Below are positions 1 through 9,088 of a stretch of DNA of 64,000 bases, piece after piece; position 1 is the first letter of the stretch, and each line of letters opens with the position of its first letter. The DNA comes from Elusimicrobia bacterium RIFOXYA2_FULL_47_53. Its GTDB lineage: Bacteria > Elusimicrobiota > Endomicrobiia > Endomicrobiales > XYA2-FULL-47-53. The stretch is from assembly GCA_001800315.1 (NCBI GenBank), contig MGVE01000008.1, positions 248,001 through 312,000 of the forward strand, given 5' to 3'. The notes below the pieces were generated by a model that saw only the letters and a list, made by a program, of their open reading frames with translations, had not been told where the DNA came from and made no database searches. Both the position numbers and the translations under genes were made by a program.

Positions 1-1
1 G

Positions 2-898
2 AACATCCTGGCAAAAAACATCCTTATTTTAGACGAATTGCGAAGGTTTTCGGAGCTGGTTTGCGGCGCCGGAATGCGGGCGGTTGTTTTAAAGGGCGCG
101 GCTCTTATCGCGCTTGAGCCGGCGTATATCGGGACAAGAGCGATGGACGACATTGATATTTTTGTCCGCGGAGAAGATATGCCGGCAGTAAGAAGCATCA
201 TATCCGCCCTGGGGTATTATCCGGTGCCGGGAGACCCCTGGACGCTTAAAAACGGTAAAAGCGGAATTGCCTTTGATCTCTGCGCGGGGCTTTGGTACCT
301 TTCACGGAAAGAAAACGAAGCGGCCTTTCAGGGTTCAAAGCGCTTCCCGCTTAATCAAATCGGCGCGGGCCTGTTTCATCTGCCGCCCGACGAGTTTTTT
401 ATACACCTGGCCGCGCACTGCGCGGTTCATCATAACATAAAAGAGAAAAAATGGATTGAGGACATCTCGCTGTTACGGGCCTTATGGCCCAAAGAAACCT
501 CAACAGCGGCCCTCGCGGAAAAGCTTTCAGGATACGGGCTGTGGGAGGCCGCTGGGTTTATGCTTCGTGATGTGAGCGGCGTGGATAAATCCTCAGGAGA
601 GCTTTGGAACAGGCGCCGCGGAAGAAGATTGGCAGGATTTCTGCTCAACTCCGGATTTAACAAAACAATTCCAAACTACGGGCATATCCTTCGTTTCGCC
701 CTGCTCCCCGGAACAAAAAAAATACCGCATCTTCTAAAAGCCCTGTTCCCGTCAGGAGAATTCCTGGCTTTAAGATACGGCCTGACCGGCGCTTCCGCCG
801 TAACAATGTTTCGTTTTTTAAGGCCCTGCATTATGCTGTTTAAACTGCTTCTTCTGCCCTTTAAGAAACTGCGCGCCGCCCCGGCGGCGGATCAATAA
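2..898 (+). CDS. Nucleotidyltransferase family protein (NTP_transf_5-like), 5' partial
   Basis: The reading frame is open from base 2, so the true start probably lies before the window. A TTG at 38 is the first start codon inside it and has no convincing Shine-Dalgarno. The protein shows VLKGAAL followed by a DDIDIFV motif, the pattern of the uncharacterised nucleotidyltransferase family PF14907, in which the DxD would bind metal and nucleotide. A basic hydrophobic segment closes the C-terminus. PF14907 proteins are common beside surface-polysaccharide genes, which fits the downstream locus, but the substrate is unknown. The gene converges on the leftward ABC permease and overlaps its end by 7 bp. 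Confidence 0.72.
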   Translation, partial: NILAKNILILDELRRFSELVCGAGMRAVVLKGAALIALEPAYIGTRAMDDIDIFVRGEDMPAVRSIISALGYYPVPGDPWTLKNGKSGIAFDLCAGLWYLSRKENEAAFQGSKRFPLNQIGAGLFHLPPDEFFIHLAAHCAVHHNIKEKKWIEDISLLRALWPKETSTAALAEKLSGYGLWEAAGFMLRDVSGVDKSSGELWNRRRGRRLAGFLLNSGFNKTIPNYGHILRFALLPGTKKIPHLLKALFPSGEFLALRYGLTGASAVTMFRFLRPCIMLFKLLLLPFKKLRAAPAADQ

Positions 899-1653
899 CT
901 TCCCAGCTCGCCTTTTTTTCTCGTCAACTTTAACGCGATTTTAAAACAGAAAATTCCCGCCGTTATAAGCGCCGCGGCCCACAGAGCCTGCCCCGACAAG
1001 TCCGGGAAACTTAAATGCCTTCCTTCCACTATAACGGCTCTCCATCCCAAAAGCGCCGGTGTGGTCGGGATAACGGCCGAAATATGTTTTAAAAAATCCG
1101 GCAAAACCGCCACGGGGAAATAAACACCGCTTAAAATATCTATCGGCGCGCTCAAAAGCCAGCTTACCGGGTCTCCGCGTTTTAGATACATTACAAAAGA
1201 CGCCGAAATAAGCCCGAGGCCCGCGAAAGCAATTCCGTTGACAAAGATAAGCAGCAGGAAATACGGATCCGGCTTAACCGCCGCGCCGAAAACATAAAAG
1301 GAAACCGCGAGGTAGGAAAAAACTTCAAGCAAAAGCACTATGAATTTCAGCAGGACGGAAGAAAAAAGCACGACAACGGGATTTTTCGGCGACAGGAATA
1401 GCAGTTCCGCCGTACCCCAGTACTGCTCCTGGCGGACAACCTGCGCGAAAATATTTATCCAGAACTGGAAAAACCTTGAAAAGATCAGTCCCACGACCAC
1501 AAAATCAAAATAACCCGGTTTTGAAAGGTATCCCGCGATGAAATAAAATATCGCCATCTGAAAAACAAAATCCGCGAACTTTATCAGCAAATGAAAGCGG
1601 TATTTTTTTTCTATCGCGAGATCTCTTAATATAAAAGCGCCAAGGATATTCAT
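892..1653 (-). CDS. ABC-2 type transporter permease
   Basis: This 253-residue protein is mostly hydrophobic, with about six predicted membrane segments after a short basic N-terminus (MNILGAFILRDLAIEKKYRF). Its length and layout are those of ABC-2 permeases, which export polysaccharides, lipids or drugs as dimers. It lies directly behind the ATPase gene with an ATGA overlap (1650-1653), so the two are almost certainly co-translated and form one transporter. The neighbouring polysaccharide locus makes a glycan or lipid-linked substrate plausible, but nothing in the sequence fixes it. Confidence 0.8.
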   Translation of the reverse strand: MNILGAFILRDLAIEKKYRFHLLIKFADFVFQMAIFYFIAGYLSKPGYFDFVVVGLIFSRFFQFWINIFAQVVRQEQYWGTAELLFLSPKNPVVVLFSSVLLKFIVLLLEVFSYLAVSFYVFGAAVKPDPYFLLLIFVNGIAFAGLGLISASFVMYLKRGDPVSWLLSAPIDILSGVYFPVAVLPDFLKHISAVIPTTPALLGWRAVIVEGRHLSFPDLSGQALWAAALITAGIFCFKIALKLTRKKGELGSY

Positions 1654-2318
1654 AACCGGCCTTCCGATATTTTTCCGTTTTCCAGGACCCCGTGCCTGGC
1701 TCCGAAATACGCGGCTATCTCCCTGTCATGCGTCGCCACCAGCACGGAGGCCTGCCTCTGGCCGGCCTCCCGTTTAATGGCTCCCAGCAGCGCCTCGCGG
1801 TATTTGTCATCCAGGCTCTTTGTCGGTTCGTCCAAGAGCAGGACCTTAGGCGAGGGGAGAAAGGCCCGCGCCAGCGACACCCTCTGCCTGACTCCGGAAG
1901 AACAGTGAAAGACTGGTATATTCGCGTAGTCGGACAAGCCGAACTCCGATGAAATCTCGGAGAAGCGCTTCTTGAATTCTTCACTGTTCATTTCAAACAG
2001 CCCGGCGTAAAACCTGAGATTTTCATAAACGCTGAGCATCTGATAGAAACTTTTCTCGCTGTCGCACGAAACGCCTATGCTCCGCCTGGCCTTCGCGGGC
2101 TCTTTGGCGGTATCAAAACCGCATACGGATATCCCGCCCGAGTCTTTTTCCACGAGCCCGGAAATTAGTTTTAACAAAGTGGTTTTACCTGAGCCGTTCC
2201 GGCCGAAAAGCGAAAAAACCTCGGAAGCTTCCAGGCTCAGATTAAGCCCGGAAATAACGCTTTTAGAGCCTCCGTTGTCTGTGAATGATTTAAACAGGCC
2301 TGTAAGTATAATATTCAT
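1650..2318 (-). CDS. ABC transporter ATP-binding protein
   Basis: This is a 222-residue nucleotide-binding subunit. It shows Walker A GRNGSGKTT near residue 40, a degenerate signature CSSGVRQRVSLARA in place of LSGGQ, and Walker B VLLLDEP followed by an H-loop ATHD. The signature keeps the central SG and the QR positions. It is the first gene of a leftward pair with the ABC-2 permease, behind its own promoter at 2334-2362. The product should power export by the 892-1653 permease. Confidence 0.88.
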   Translation of the reverse strand: MNIILTGLFKSFTDNGGSKSVISGLNLSLEASEVFSLFGRNGSGKTTLLKLISGLVEKDSGGISVCGFDTAKEPAKARRSIGVSCDSEKSFYQMLSVYENLRFYAGLFEMNSEEFKKRFSEISSEFGLSDYANIPVFHCSSGVRQRVSLARAFLPSPKVLLLDEPTKSLDDKYREALLGAIKREAGQRQASVLVATHDREIAAYFGARHGVLENGKISEGRL

Positions 2319-2333
2319 TGTATTTACCGTTTC

Positions 2334-2362
2334 ATTTTAGCTTTTTTTCCTTGACTAATCAA
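2334..2362 (-). promoter_or_regulatory. Leftward sigma70-like promoter of the ABC exporter
   Basis: On the minus strand, TTGATT (2357-2362) and TAAAAT (2334-2339) are separated by exactly 17 bp. The predicted start lies near 2328, ten bases before the ATPase ATG. The -35 box directly abuts that of the rightward promoter. Confidence 0.6.
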
Positions 2363-2379
2363 TTTTATTTATATAGAAT
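2351..2379 (+). promoter_or_regulatory. Rightward sigma70-like promoter of the polysaccharide operon
   Basis: TTGACT (2351-2356) and TAGAAT (2374-2379) are separated by 17 bp. The predicted start is near 2386, giving a leader of about 55 nt before the gene at 2441. TAGAAT is also the -10 of the promoter at 25557-25585. Confidence 0.65.
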
Positions 2380-2440
2380 TTGTTTGAAAATTGCGGTAAA
2401 TTTACTCATCTCAGGAGCATGTTTCTAAAAAAATAAGAAC

Positions 2441-2926
2441 ATGGATAAATTCCTCTTAATTACCTTCAAAGACCCTGTGCTTCTTACCTCATCCGTATTT
2501 ATCGTTATAACCATCGGCATGCTTTATTGGGCCTTTTCAAAACTAAAGTCCGGAGCGAAAGCTTCGGGGGAAGACACCCAGTATGAGCCGGAAGAGGAAA
2601 CGCCTGAAACGCGCGCCGGCGACAACTCCGGCCTTACCGAAGCAAGGCTTCAGGAAATAGCCTCGCAGATCGGCGAGGTCAACCGCAGACTTTCCGAAAT
2701 TGAAAAACTTCTTAAAGAAAATAAACCCTCGGAGCAGACTATCCCGGGCCTGCCCACGGCTCCGGACATGGAAAAATTCATAAAAAGGATAGAGGCGCGC
2801 CTGGAGCATATATCCTCCGAATCAGCCGCTCCCGGCACGGACCTTTCCAATCTGGAAGCGAAACTTGAAGGCATTCACAAGCTGCTGATTATTCTAACCG
2901 ACAGCGGAAGCACGGAACCGAAATGA
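2441..2926 (+). CDS. Membrane-anchored coiled-coil protein of unknown function
   Basis: The 161-residue product starts with one hydrophobic segment (about residues 14-32) followed by an acidic, Glu/Leu-rich region. Two stretches, about 60-90 and 105-150, have heptad-like spacing and look like coiled coils. No catalytic motif is visible and I do not recognise a family. It is the first gene after the rightward promoter and overlaps the CBM48 gene by ATGA, so it probably acts with that protein at the inner membrane, perhaps as a scaffold of the export machinery. That role is inferred from position only. Confidence 0.7.
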   Translation: MDKFLLITFKDPVLLTSSVFIVITIGMLYWAFSKLKSGAKASGEDTQYEPEEETPETRAGDNSGLTEARLQEIASQIGEVNRRLSEIEKLLKENKPSEQTIPGLPTAPDMEKFIKRIEARLEHISSESAAPGTDLSNLEAKLEGIHKLLIILTDSGSTEPK

Positions 2927-3426
2927 ACAGGCAAAACCTGATATCGCTGATATTGCTGGACGCCATACTGCTTTTTATCGCTTTGGGTATGTTCGGATAC
3001 CGCTACTACTCCGTAACCAAAGCTTCCGCGCCGGCCGCGGCCGTGCCGCAGCCGTCTAAAACCGCGGCCATACCGTCACCTCAGGCGCGGGCGCAGGAAG
3101 CCGATAGAATAAAACCGCAGACTGAAAAACCGGCCGCGAATGGTTTTAAGATAACCAGAAACATCGGCTTTACTTACCGCAGCTCAAAAGCAAGAAAAGT
3201 GGAAGTTATAGGCGACTTTAACGACTGGATACCGCGAAAGATGACAAAAGGGAAAGACTACAAATGGGCCGTGACTCTGGCCCTGGAACCCGGCGAATAC
3301 GCCTATAACTTCGTGGTGGACGGCAGGCCAATCAGAGACCCGAACAATTCAAAAGTCTGCGACGCAGGACGGGGTTTTCCTAATTCTTACTTAAAGGTAA
3401 GCCCGCATGAGCAGAGAATACCCTAA
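2923..3426 (+). CDS. Membrane-tethered CBM48 / AMPK-type glycogen-binding domain protein
   Basis: An N-terminal membrane segment (about residues 7-27) is followed by a Pro/Ala-rich linker to about residue 75. An AMPK1_CBM-like carbohydrate-binding domain fills residues 83-163: the core VEVIGDFNDW, then YKWAVTLALEPGEYAYNFVVDG and a final strand LKV, match the CBM48 (isoamylase-N/AMPK-beta) pattern. No catalytic domain is attached. It sits second in the polysaccharide operon, coupled by ATGA to the preceding gene. It may bind an alpha-glucan or the exported polymer on the periplasmic side. That is inference; the fold assignment is much firmer. Confidence 0.82.
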   Translation: MNRQNLISLILLDAILLFIALGMFGYRYYSVTKASAPAAAVPQPSKTAAIPSPQARAQEADRIKPQTEKPAANGFKITRNIGFTYRSSKARKVEVIGDFNDWIPRKMTKGKDYKWAVTLALEPGEYAYNFVVDGRPIRDPNNSKVCDAGRGFPNSYLKVSPHEQRIP

Positions 3427-3445
3427 AACCGGCACACCATAAATA

Positions 3446-5050
3446 ATGAAATACAAAAGGGTTATAAAATATCCCGCATTAATAGCCGCTCTATTCGTAA
3501 TTTTTTCCTTCCAGTCAGCCTCGTACTCCGATCAGGCGGCGAACCAAAGCTTAAAAAAAGATATTGAGTACTACCACAGGGTTTCCAGAGAAAAATCCCT
3601 CAACAAAAACGACAGAAAATTCATACTTTTAAGAATTGAGGAAAAGTACGCCGGCTCTCCGGTTGATCTTGCCCCTCTTAACAAGGAATTTGAGAAACTT
3701 GACGGCACGCCACAGCCGAGACAGGCGTCGGGCAGCGTTGACAAAATACTTGTCTCCGAAACACCGTCTGATTCAATAATTACGGTGCAGACAACTGGAG
3801 CGGAGCGCGCGAACCATTTTGTTTTAAAGGACGCCGATCCGGCGGTCCCGGTCAAGATAGTCCTGGACATCTATGGAGCTCGGGAAAAACTGATTTCAAA
3901 AGCCAGGGATATCAGGCTTAAGCGCGGCGCTTTTTCAAGAGTTCAGGCGGCCCAGTTTGAGGAAAGCCCGGATTTTATAGTCAGGGTTGTGGCTGAGCTG
4001 AGAAAAGACAAACCCTATAAGGTCACAGATAAAAACGGCTCCTGGGTTATATCCGTAAAAAAGGACGAACCCGCGCAAAAGTCAGCGCCAGCAAAGAATC
4101 TTATTTTGCCAAAATCACAGGCCAAAACGCCCGAAGCGCGGACGCCCCTGCAAATCAGCGCTTCAACCGGCACGCCGACACAACCCTCAGCACAGCCTTC
4201 CGTGAAAAGCGATATCTCTTCAAGCTATATTATTGAGGCGGGCGATGTCCTTGCCATTTCGGTTTACCCGGCCGAGGAACTCTCCAGGGAAGTCATCGTG
4301 CAGCCCGACGGTATGATCTCATTTCCGCTTATCGGCTCGGCAAGAGCCAAATCCCTGACTCCGGAACAGCTTGCCAGGTCAATGAGCGAAGAGCTCGGCA
4401 AGTACCTTTCCAATCCGCAGGTGAATATCACCGTAAAACAGTTCGCGAGACGGCAGATCTTTATTACGGGCGAAGTAAAATCCGCCGGAGCCTACAATTA
4501 CAAGGAGAACCTGCGGCTGATGGAATTTATTTCTTCCGTGGGCGGATTCACCGATAACGCCGACAGACGCGCGGTCAAGATTTACCGCGGCCCTCCTACT
4601 AAACGGCAGACCCACACCATAAATGTTGAAGAAATAATAAGCACGGGCGATTTCACGCGCGATTTTCTTTTGGAACCCGCCGATATTATTGAGGTTTCCA
4701 AGGGGAAAAACAGAATATCGGTTCTCGGAGAAGCGAGAACTCCAGGCTATTACGACTTTAAAGACAACATGAAACTGCTGGAACTGATATCGCAGGCGGG
4801 AGGGTTCACCGAGAGCGCCCTGATATCCCAGATAAAAATAATCAGGCCGGACAAACTCAACGCCCAGAAAGTCATCAAAGTAAACCTTGTGAGGACTCTT
4901 GAAGGAAAACAAAAAGATATTGTTGTTGAGCAGGGAGATACCGTTTACATACCGAAAAAAAGTTTGGCTTCGGCAAATACATTCTTAAACAATATCCTGC
5001 CCTGGCTGAGCCTGATATCGCTGATAATTGTTATCAGGGCCGGTATTTGA
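3446..5050 (+). CDS. Polysaccharide export protein with AMIN and SLBB domains
   Basis: The 534-residue protein begins with a signal peptide (cleavage near SASYS-DQ). An AMIN-like domain covers about residues 100-200, with the typical VKIVLDIYGA and a closing YKVTDKNGSWVISV strand. After a Pro/Thr/Gln-rich linker comes a Poly_export domain (about 258-335, YIIEAGDVLAISVYP) and two SLBB domains (RQIFITGEVKSAGAY and RISVLGEARTPGYY). A C-terminal hydrophobic helix (about 515-534) ends the protein. Wza-type proteins form the outer-membrane channel for capsule or exopolysaccharide. The AMIN domain, known from AmiC and PilQ as a peptidoglycan-binding module, is an uncommon addition. Confidence 0.9.
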   Translation: MKYKRVIKYPALIAALFVIFSFQSASYSDQAANQSLKKDIEYYHRVSREKSLNKNDRKFILLRIEEKYAGSPVDLAPLNKEFEKLDGTPQPRQASGSVDKILVSETPSDSIITVQTTGAERANHFVLKDADPAVPVKIVLDIYGAREKLISKARDIRLKRGAFSRVQAAQFEESPDFIVRVVAELRKDKPYKVTDKNGSWVISVKKDEPAQKSAPAKNLILPKSQAKTPEARTPLQISASTGTPTQPSAQPSVKSDISSSYIIEAGDVLAISVYPAEELSREVIVQPDGMISFPLIGSARAKSLTPEQLARSMSEELGKYLSNPQVNITVKQFARRQIFITGEVKSAGAYNYKENLRLMEFISSVGGFTDNADRRAVKIYRGPPTKRQTHTINVEEIISTGDFTRDFLLEPADIIEVSKGKNRISVLGEARTPGYYDFKDNMKLLELISQAGGFTESALISQIKIIRPDKLNAQKVIKVNLVRTLEGKQKDIVVEQGDTVYIPKKSLASANTFLNNILPWLSLISLIIVIRAGI

Positions 5051-5075
5051 TTGATGTCAGCATAAAGGATAAATC

Positions 5076-6968
5076 ATGGCGCAGTATGAACTGAATTTAA
5101 GCGATTATTGGCGGGTACTCAAGAAAAGGCGCTGGGTTATATTTGTGACCCTGTTGGCCGTGCTCGGCTCCGTGACTGTTTTTACCAACCTGCAGACACC
5201 GATTTATCAGGCTACCGCCACGGTAAAAGTTGAGCCAAACATGAGCATTCCAGGGGTAGTCACCGACCAGATGTACGACTCCTACACAGCTCTTAACACC
5301 GAGGTGAAAATAATAAAAAGCACCATAGTCGCCGAAAGGGCCGCGTTGAAACTCGGGCTTTTAAGCGATGATATGACGCCCGACCATAGACAGGCTGTTG
5401 TCGGCGCCGTGCTGGGAAAAATAAGCGCGGAACGGGTAGGAGACACCAACCTGATAACCATCTCGGCAACCTCCTCTAACCCGGCCGAAACCGCCAAAGT
5501 CGCTAACACTACCGCCGAAGTTTACATTGAAAAAGGCATTGAGGACCGCAACAGGCGCGCCCGCGAATTGAGGGAATTCGTTGAAATTCAGCTCAGAGAT
5601 GCCGAGGAAAAATTAAAAAGTTCCGAAGATGAGCTTAAAAGATACACGGAAAAATCCGGAGCAAAGGGCGTGGGCGGGTATATGTCCACGCGGCTCGTTG
5701 ACCTTGAGACCAAGAAAGGCGATCTGCTGAAAAGATATACCGAACAGCACCCCGAGGTACAGCGGCTGGAGCAGCAGATACAAAACATTGAGTCGCAGAT
5801 GAAGCAGCTCCCCACCGAAGAGCTTGAGTACGCCAGGCTCAACCGCGAAGTAAACATTAACGAAGAACTTTACACCCTGCTTTCCAAGAGGTATAAAGAA
5901 GCGCAGATTTCAGAAGCCGACAGAGTACAGTCGGCGTTTGTCGTCACTCCGGCAACCGAACCAACCTCTCCGACAAAACCGAACAAATTGACCAACATCA
6001 CCATAGGCGCCCTTTTAGGCATTTTCCTCGGGCTTCTTTTCGCTCTGATCATTGAGAACCTGGATACCTCCATCGGCACCATTGAAGATGTGGAAAAATT
6101 CCTGGGCATTCCGGTTTTGGGCATTATTCCTCACATAGAAGCGGAAAAGAAGCAAAAGAAATTTTTTTCGCGGCCCCAGGTTCATGAAAAATCAACTGAC
6201 CTGCTGCGCCTCAAACTCATAGTGAATCACAGCACAAAATCGCCTTTCGTTGAGGCATACCATACCCTCCGGACCAATCTAACTTTTTCACTGCTGAAGA
6301 AAACGGGAAACATCATAGCTTTCACGAGCGCGGGCATCGGAGAAGGTAAAACGGTTACTTCGTCTAATTTTGCCCTGGCCGCTGCTCAAAGCGGCATTAA
6401 AACTCTTTTGGTTGAAGCCGACCTGAGGCGCCCGATCCTGCACAGAATTTTCGGTTTAAAGAGAGATCCCGGCTTTACGGACTGTTTGATAGGAACCCGA
6501 AAGTGGCAGGATGTCGCCAGGGGAACAACCGATTTTCTGATGAGCGAGCTTAACATGGAGAAGATTCTTCAGTTCCCTGGAATAGAGAACCTCAAAGTCA
6601 TTACATCGGGCCCTATTCCGCCCAATCCCGTAGACCTTTTCAATTCTCCGGGCCTGAAAGTTATGCTTGACGAAATGGCCCGTCAATATGAGCTTGTCGT
6701 GCTGGACTGCCCTCCGGCGCTTCTTTTCGCCGACCCGCTTATAGTGGGAACAAAAACCACGGGCACCATACTGGTTTACAGAGCGGGGAATGTTCCGAGA
6801 GGCGCCCTGAAGCGCGCCAAGGAACAGCTCTCCAATGTGAAAGTTCCCGTCATAGGCGTCGTTCTCAACGACATAACTTCTTCAGAAATGGAACCGCACT
6901 ACGGATACTACTTTTCTTATAAGTATTACGATACAAGGAATGAAGCCAAAAAACAGGAAAACGCGTAA
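5076..6968 (+). CDS. Wzz chain-length determinant fused to BY-kinase (Wzc-like)
   Basis: This is a 630-residue co-polymerase. It has a Wzz domain with the first membrane segment near residues 20-38, a long coiled-coil periplasmic region (about 165-290), a second membrane segment near 308-326, and a cytoplasmic CpsD/Wzc-type kinase. The kinase shows Walker A SAGIGEGKT, Walker A' LLVEADLRRP and Walker B LVVLDCPP. A Tyr-rich tail (HYGYYFSYKYYDT) is the expected autophosphorylation cluster. These proteins set polymer length and gate export together with the SLBB protein encoded just upstream. The stop codon shares one base with the start of the next gene (TAATG). Confidence 0.93.
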   Translation: MAQYELNLSDYWRVLKKRRWVIFVTLLAVLGSVTVFTNLQTPIYQATATVKVEPNMSIPGVVTDQMYDSYTALNTEVKIIKSTIVAERAALKLGLLSDDMTPDHRQAVVGAVLGKISAERVGDTNLITISATSSNPAETAKVANTTAEVYIEKGIEDRNRRARELREFVEIQLRDAEEKLKSSEDELKRYTEKSGAKGVGGYMSTRLVDLETKKGDLLKRYTEQHPEVQRLEQQIQNIESQMKQLPTEELEYARLNREVNINEELYTLLSKRYKEAQISEADRVQSAFVVTPATEPTSPTKPNKLTNITIGALLGIFLGLLFALIIENLDTSIGTIEDVEKFLGIPVLGIIPHIEAEKKQKKFFSRPQVHEKSTDLLRLKLIVNHSTKSPFVEAYHTLRTNLTFSLLKKTGNIIAFTSAGIGEGKTVTSSNFALAAAQSGIKTLLVEADLRRPILHRIFGLKRDPGFTDCLIGTRKWQDVARGTTDFLMSELNMEKILQFPGIENLKVITSGPIPPNPVDLFNSPGLKVMLDEMARQYELVVLDCPPALLFADPLIVGTKTTGTILVYRAGNVPRGALKRAKEQLSNVKVPVIGVVLNDITSSEMEPHYGYYFSYKYYDTRNEAKKQENA

Positions 6969-8386
6969 TGAACCGGCCGCTCGTCCTTATTATTGCCATG
7001 ATAGCCTCAATCGTACTGGCTATTTTGATCGGGCGGCTCCTTACCGTAAATATTGTCATCCCCATCGCTATAGTACTTGGTCTTTTTGTCGGATTTTTAA
7101 CATTTCAGAATCCGGAGAATGGATTAATTGTAATAATTTTTTCCATGCTTTTATCCCCGGAAATACCTATCGGCACCTTAGCCGGGCCCAACAATATGGC
7201 CAGCCGGGCTATCGGCATAAGAGTAGACGATGTTCTAATCATTGTAGTTTTTCTCGCCTGGCTTGCGCATACAGCGATAGATAAAAATTGGAAAGGGTTT
7301 GTCAGAACGCCATTTAACAACATACTATTGTTTATGACAACCCTTTACATAGTCAGCACGGCAATCGGCATAATCAACGGAAATGTCAACTTGGCCAGGG
7401 GCATATTATTTGGACTGAAATATATTGAGTATCTGATTATTTACTGGCTGGTTGTAAATGTTTCGTCAAAGGCTTCGCTGCCGAAATATCTCTATGCCGG
7501 GCTGATAACATTCATTATTGTAATGATACACTCCTATTCGCTTTTCGGGTCAGTCAACAGGGTTTACGCGCCGTTTGATTCCCAGGCGGGAGGGGAGCCG
7601 GCAACACTCGGAGGATATTATTTAATAATATACGCGATATTATTCTCTTTGATCCTTCACGCGAAATCAACACCGGTTCGCGTCGCTATTATCAGCCTTA
7701 TTCTCATCTCAATGCCGACTTTCATGAAAACACTGTCAAGAGCCTCATTCCTTGGGTTTGTTCCAATGGTGCTCAGCATGCTGTTATTGACAAGGAAAAG
7801 GAAGATATTGTTCGGGCTGATACTGTTGACGGGCGTCCTGCTCATGCCGATACTTTTCCAGAGTTATTACACCGAATTGATAGACCGCGTTAAATACACT
7901 TTTACCGGCGCCCACATGCAGGGTTATCAGACACTGAAACTCGCGGGAGCAAAAATAGAAGATCAATCCGCGCTTGAAAGAGTTCTCAGCTGGGAAAGAA
8001 CCGTAAATGTCTATTTTCTGAAAAATGCGCGCACCATGCTCATAGGCAACGGCATTACAGGCATCAGGTTCACTGAAGGCCAGTTCTTTCTTCTGCTTGG
8101 CGAACTGGGCCTTCTGGGCGTGATAACTTTTTACTGGATGCAAATCAAGATCATGTTATCCAGCTATAAATTATACCTTACATCTGATGAACCTATCACA
8201 CAGAGCCTGGCTTTGGGCATGATAGCTGTTTTTGTGGGGCTTACTTTTCAGTCTCTGACGACAAACACATTTATTATTGTCAGAATAATGGAGCCTTTCT
8301 GGTTTCTTGTCGCGATCGTAGCTTTCCTCATTGAACAAAACAAAGACGCGCGCGCTCAACAGCAAACTGTCATTAAAACCGTTTAA
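6968..8386 (+). CDS. O-antigen ligase / Wzy-type polymerase family membrane protein
   Basis: This 472-residue protein has about 12 hydrophobic segments and a large soluble loop around residues 290-360, typical of Wzy/WaaL (PF04932) proteins. The gene is translationally coupled to the Wzz-kinase gene (TAATG). In a locus that also encodes a Wzx-like flippase and Wzc, polymerisation of lipid-linked repeat units on the periplasmic face is the likeliest role. Ligase activity cannot be excluded from sequence. Confidence 0.82.
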   Translation: MNRPLVLIIAMIASIVLAILIGRLLTVNIVIPIAIVLGLFVGFLTFQNPENGLIVIIFSMLLSPEIPIGTLAGPNNMASRAIGIRVDDVLIIVVFLAWLAHTAIDKNWKGFVRTPFNNILLFMTTLYIVSTAIGIINGNVNLARGILFGLKYIEYLIIYWLVVNVSSKASLPKYLYAGLITFIIVMIHSYSLFGSVNRVYAPFDSQAGGEPATLGGYYLIIYAILFSLILHAKSTPVRVAIISLILISMPTFMKTLSRASFLGFVPMVLSMLLLTRKRKILFGLILLTGVLLMPILFQSYYTELIDRVKYTFTGAHMQGYQTLKLAGAKIEDQSALERVLSWERTVNVYFLKNARTMLIGNGITGIRFTEGQFFLLLGELGLLGVITFYWMQIKIMLSSYKLYLTSDEPITQSLALGMIAVFVGLTFQSLTTNTFIIVRIMEPFWFLVAIVAFLIEQNKDARAQQQTVIKTV

Positions 8387-8409
8387 AGGCAAAATATAAG
8401 GAGATATCT

Positions 8410-9069
8410 TTGAAGTATTTACGCGACCTGACTGCCGCGGCGCTGAAAAGATTTGACGCCCTGTCGGGCACAAGCTTAAAACCGGCGGTTGGCGGCATTT
8501 ACAGATGGCTGTTGAAGTTATCCTCGTTAGTGAGGAGAAGAACCGATCCCGCGATTATCAGAACGCTTTGTTTCCTGAAAATATACAAACCAAAAGAATT
8601 GAAATTGAATCTCGGATGCGGGACCAAACATTTCAAAGGATACCTTAATGTTGATATCTGGATAACACAGGCTACTGATGTCATTTCAGACATAACCAGG
8701 CTGCCCTGGCCCGACGGCTCAGCGCAAATTATTGAAGCTTATCATGTAATAGAACATATTTCTCACACGAGAATCTCCGCCGTGCTTAAGGAGTGGAACC
8801 GGGTATTGGCTAAAAACGGCCAGCTTATACTTGAAATGCCGCATTTTGACAACGCGATAAAAGAATATTTCAACGGAAACGAAGAGCGCCTTATGAATGT
8901 TTTCGGGAGACAGAGGTGCCCCGGCGACACGCATCTTTTCGGTTACAATCCGCAGCGTTTGGTAAGGATTCTTGAAAACGCCGGATTTACCGGTTTTACC
9001 GAGGAACAGCCCACGGGAACTCAAATAACCCAGGAACCCTGCTTCAGGCTCAAGTGCGCGAAAAAATGA
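8410..9069 (+). CDS. SAM-dependent methyltransferase (class I)
   Basis: The protein has 219 residues. The TTG start is supported by AAGGAG about six bases upstream, and no ATG fits better. The SAM-binding motif LNLGCG lies at residues 66-71, followed by LNVDIW as the acidic second motif, and VIEHI and WNRVLAKNG as later motifs of the Methyltransf_11 fold. About 60 residues precede the domain. It probably methylates a sugar or lipid-linked intermediate of the polysaccharide, judged only from its place between the polymerase and other glycan genes. Confidence 0.8.
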   Translation: MKYLRDLTAAALKRFDALSGTSLKPAVGGIYRWLLKLSSLVRRRTDPAIIRTLCFLKIYKPKELKLNLGCGTKHFKGYLNVDIWITQATDVISDITRLPWPDGSAQIIEAYHVIEHISHTRISAVLKEWNRVLAKNGQLILEMPHFDNAIKEYFNGNEERLMNVFGRQRCPGDTHLFGYNPQRLVRILENAGFTGFTEEQPTGTQITQEPCFRLKCAKK

Positions 9070-9088
9070 TTACTGAGAGGCTTAAACT

